A stretch of 24,655 nt of DNA from Methanosarcina sp. UBA293 (GTDB lineage: Archaea > Halobacteriota > Methanosarcinia > Methanosarcinales > Methanosarcinaceae), in the NCBI GenBank assembly GCA_002499445.1, contig DALS01000010.1, positions 68,608 to 93,262 of the forward strand, written 5' to 3'. The notes beneath the pieces were generated by a model. The model was given only the letters and a program-made list of their open reading frames with translations, did not search any database and was not told the origin of the DNA. A program made the translations under genes and the position numbers. Below are positions 22,101 through 24,655 of the stretch, piece by piece. Position 1 is the first letter of the stretch. Every line of letters begins with the position of its first letter.

Positions 22101-24518
22101 TACATTCCGAAAAAACCCCAAACTGACATTCGTGAGCAAGATCCACTAAAACAAGGATTGAAACATGAAATGTTTTTTGGGAATAATCTGGATGAAGACT
22201 ATTCGTGAGCAAGATCCACTAAAACAAGGATTGAAACAATTTAGATAAGATCGCAGCTAATATTAATTCAGAGGATTCGTGAGCAAGATCCACTAAAACA
22301 AGGATTGAAACACACTCCAGCCAGATTCTAGGCCTGCGAAGGGGTTTTATTCGTGAGCAAGATCCACTAAAACAAGGATTGAAACTTGAGAATTTGAGAT
22401 TGCCATTTTACGCGCTCCTGTGGATTCGTGAGCAAGATCCACTAAAACAAGGATTGAAACTTTTGGGTTGAAGGAACTTAAGGAGCAGCTTAATGAATTC
22501 GTGAGCAAGATCCACTAAAACAAGGATTGAAACAATAATCACTGCGGCCCCACCAGGCTCCAGCCTAGATTCGTGAGCAAGATCCACTAAAACAAGGATT
22601 GAAACAAAAAAGGTTTTTTATTTTAAAATTTTATCTCTGAGAATTCGTGAGCAAGATCCACTAAAACAAGGATTGAAACTAGGTTTAGTTATTGTAAGTG
22701 TAACATTAATGATAATACGATAAATTCGTGAGCAAGATCCACTAAAACAAGGATTGAAACAATTCCCATTTCGACTGTACACCTACTGAAAACAGATTCG
22801 TGAGCAAGATCCACTAAAACAAGGATTGAAACTAGAGCGTTCACATGACTATAGACTTAACATTTGTAAAATTCGTGAGCAAGATCCACTAAAACAAGGA
22901 TTGAAACTGGAAATGAGAGTCCTGCCTGTAACTCTATTGCACCTATTCGTGAGCAAGATCCACTAAAACAAGGATTGAAACACAACGAGGTAGCCCTCGT
23001 ACAGAACAACATTGAAATTATTCGTGAGCAAGATCCACTAAAACAAGGATTGAAACCTGTTTGTTCACATACCGAAACTGCAACCCAAACTATGAATTCG
23101 TGAGCAAGATCCACTAAAACAAGGATTGAAACAGGAGTGGTTGGATTTCTTCAGCGAAGAATACCCCATTCGTGAGCAAGATCCACTAAAACAAGGATTG
23201 AAACGAGTAACACGCTGCACATAGCACAACAATTCGATCATTCGTGAGCAAGATCCACTAAAACAAGGATTGAAACTAACTATTCTCAACACAGTCTATG
23301 ACCTATCAACAATTCGTGAGCAAGATCCACTAAAACAAGGATTGAAACATTCTCGGTTTTTCACCTACTCAAGCTCTCTCCTGAATTCGTGAGCAAGATC
23401 CACTAAAACAAGGATTGAAACGGCACAGTCAGACTACCTGGTTTGCGAACTAATTATTCGTGAGCAAGATCCACTAAAACAAGGATTGAAACCCCAACAA
23501 AACTCGCGACCATTCCCGTCTAATCAAATTATTCGTGAGCAAGATCCACTAAAACAAGGATTGAAACTGAAAACGATAGCGTACCCCATGAGTTTTCCGA
23601 ATTCGTGAGCAAGATCCACTAAAACAAGGATTGAAACCGGTTTCGATTAATTCATCCGGTACTATCCCATTATTCGTGAGCAAGATCCACTAAAACAAGG
23701 ATTGAAACTTTGTTGCATCATACTTCAATAGTAGTATACTATAATTCGTGAGCAAGATCCACTAAAACAAGGATTGAAACTTGGCGGCTGCTGGTGCATG
23801 GCCTATGAAGGGACCCATTCGTGAGCAAGATCCACTAAAACAAGGATTGAAACTTGGCGGCTGCTGGTGCATGGCCTATGAAGGGACCATTCGTGAGCAA
23901 GATCCACTAAAACAAGGATTGAAACAAAATAAACATTGCTACCATAAAATTATTTTTCGATTGATTCGTGAGCAAGATCCACTAAAACAAGGATTGAAAC
24001 TGACCAAAATATCTTTGAAAAACTTTTACATCTTCAATTCGTGAGCAAGATCCACTAAAACAAGGATTGAAACACTGGGTACTCGGATATCTCAACACCA
24101 TCATTGAAATTCGTGAGCAAGATCCACTAAAACAAGGATTGAAACATAGTCGTAGGATCGAAGGGCATTTAACTCCGATTCCATTCGTGAGCAAGATCCA
24201 CTAAAACAAGGATTGAAACAAAAAAAGAAATTAGAAATTGTTTTCTCTTCTCATTTATTCGTGAGCAAGATCCACTAAAACAAGGATTGAAACGTGATTG
24301 TGGGGGTTTCGGTGAGGACTGAAATGAAAATTCGTGAGCAAGATCCACTAAAACAAGGATTGAAACTTTTCCCTTTTGAATAATAAATATTACGAAGGAG
24401 TCGCTGAAGATTCGTGAGCAAGATCCACTAAAACAAGGATTGAAACTGCTATCGAGGCAGGTACAGACATATTCAGTTTTCATTCGTGAGCAAGATCCAC
24501 TAAAACAAGGATTGAAAC
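19197..24518 (+). CRISPR. CRISPR array, 73 repeats and 72 spacers, subtype I-B-like repeat
   Basis: The 37-nt repeat begins ATTCGTGAGCAAGATCCACT and ends AAACAAGGATTGAAAC. I counted 73 copies starting at 19197, 19271, 19346 and so on to 24482, and saw no variant copy, including the last. Spacers are mostly 34-39 nt, range 33-44; the long ones are at 19675-19716 (42), 22680-22723 (44) and 24367-24409 (43). The repeat has only a 4-bp internal stem (ATCC/GGAT), so it is nearly unstructured. I recall this repeat from Methanosarcina mazei, where Cas6b processing leaves an 8-nt AUUGAAAC handle. No cas gene is in the window. Many small frames inside the array are artefacts of the repeat. Confidence 0.99.
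23781..23888 (+). repeat. Two adjacent near-identical spacers
   Basis: The spacers at 23781-23816 (36 nt) and 23854-23888 (35 nt) both start TTGGCGGCTGCTGGTGCATG and are identical except that the first has one extra terminal C. They are spacers 64 and 65 from the leader, near the old end of the array. Confidence 0.97.
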
Positions 24519-24544
24519 TTTAAATCCAAAAACTTATCATTTAT
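24519..24544 (+). other. Truncated spacer-like remnant after the last repeat
   Basis: Twenty-six nucleotides separate a perfect final repeat from the insertion-sequence-like end. This is shorter than any spacer in the array, consistent with a spacer cut by an insertion. Confidence 0.45.
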
Positions 24545-24655
24545 TGGCTCTGTAGAAATCCTCTAAGTTCTGATTTTACCCAAAAATTTATAAAAATAAA
24601 ATTGTAAAAATGTTCCTTATTTTTTGTCCCACAAAAAACGAGGAGCGTCCCATAT
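24545..24655 (+). mobile_element. Insertion-sequence-like end, right copy (partial)
   Basis: It begins TGGCTCTGTAGAAATCCTCT, the inverted copy of the sequence at 4-23, and continues to the window edge with AT-rich DNA containing TTTATAAAAATAAAA. No transposase frame is reached. The call rests on the repeated 20-mer at both window edges and on its abrupt position in the CRISPR array; the family is not identified. Confidence 0.5.

Noticed and set aside
20119..23888. Shared GGTGCATGGC between the spacer at 20119-20153 and the duplicated spacers near 23781
   Set aside because: Ten matching bases among 72 spacers is expected by chance, and the flanks differ.
19344..24483. Many small minus-strand frames with repeated FNPCFSGSCSRI or VSILVLVDLAHE, and plus-strand IREQDPLKQGLKL frames
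   Set aside because: They are translations of the CRISPR repeat in different frames, joined by spacers. The regularity comes from the repeat, not from selection on protein.
19197..24518. Possible self-targeting spacer against genes in this window
   Set aside because: By eye I found no spacer with an extended match to the window; a proper alignment search is needed to exclude it.

Overview
The window looks like a piece of a Methanosarcina chromosome (M. mazei or a close relative). Grounds: archaeal TATA boxes ahead of several genes, AT-rich intergenic DNA, strictly archaeal enzymes (PurP, THUMP-type tRNA G10 methyltransferase), a LeuD/LeuB pair of methanogen type, and a 37-nt CRISPR repeat (ATTCGTGAGC...GGATTGAAAC) that I recall from Methanosarcina mazei. 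The assignment rests on recognition, not on a database search.

Layout. 1-2125: an insertion-sequence-like end at the extreme left, a small unknown ORF, a DUF1805 protein, then about 1.4 kb of mostly non-coding DNA holding two related small zinc-ribbon ORFs, one of them broken. 2126-8441: housekeeping genes. The tRNA G10 methyltransferase converges on truA, which follows a membrane-anchored winged-helix regulator; purP is divergent from that regulator; leuD-leuB form a two-gene unit ending in a clear hairpin terminator. 8696-10233: a stand-alone CheY-like receiver and an unrecognised protein with an HExxH motif. 10680-18654: a complete peptide/nickel-type ABC importer on the minus strand, in transcription order two paralogous substrate-binding proteins, permease B, permease C, ATPase D and a short ATPase F. 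18655-24518: a CRISPR leader and a 73-repeat array without cas genes. 24545 to the end: a second copy of the insertion-sequence-like end, only 26 nt after the last repeat.

Most unusual points. (1) Both binding-protein genes appear to start at an AUU or AUC codon. In each, a GGAGG Shine-Dalgarno lies 7 nt ahead and an in-frame TAA immediately precedes the start. The first conventional start codon would remove the export signal. With these starts the two proteins have the same length, 553 residues. (2) The two genes also share a duplicated promoter in which an AGTAWTAC motif flanks the core promoter on both sides. (3) The last CRISPR repeat is perfect and is followed by a 26-nt truncated spacer-like stretch and the insertion-sequence-like end, so the array was probably split by a transposon. 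(4) Two adjacent spacers near the distal end are identical except for one terminal base.

Together the region encodes amino-acid, purine and tRNA metabolism, a nutrient or metal importer probably controlled by a repeated operator, and an immune memory locus whose Cas proteins must come from elsewhere in the genome.
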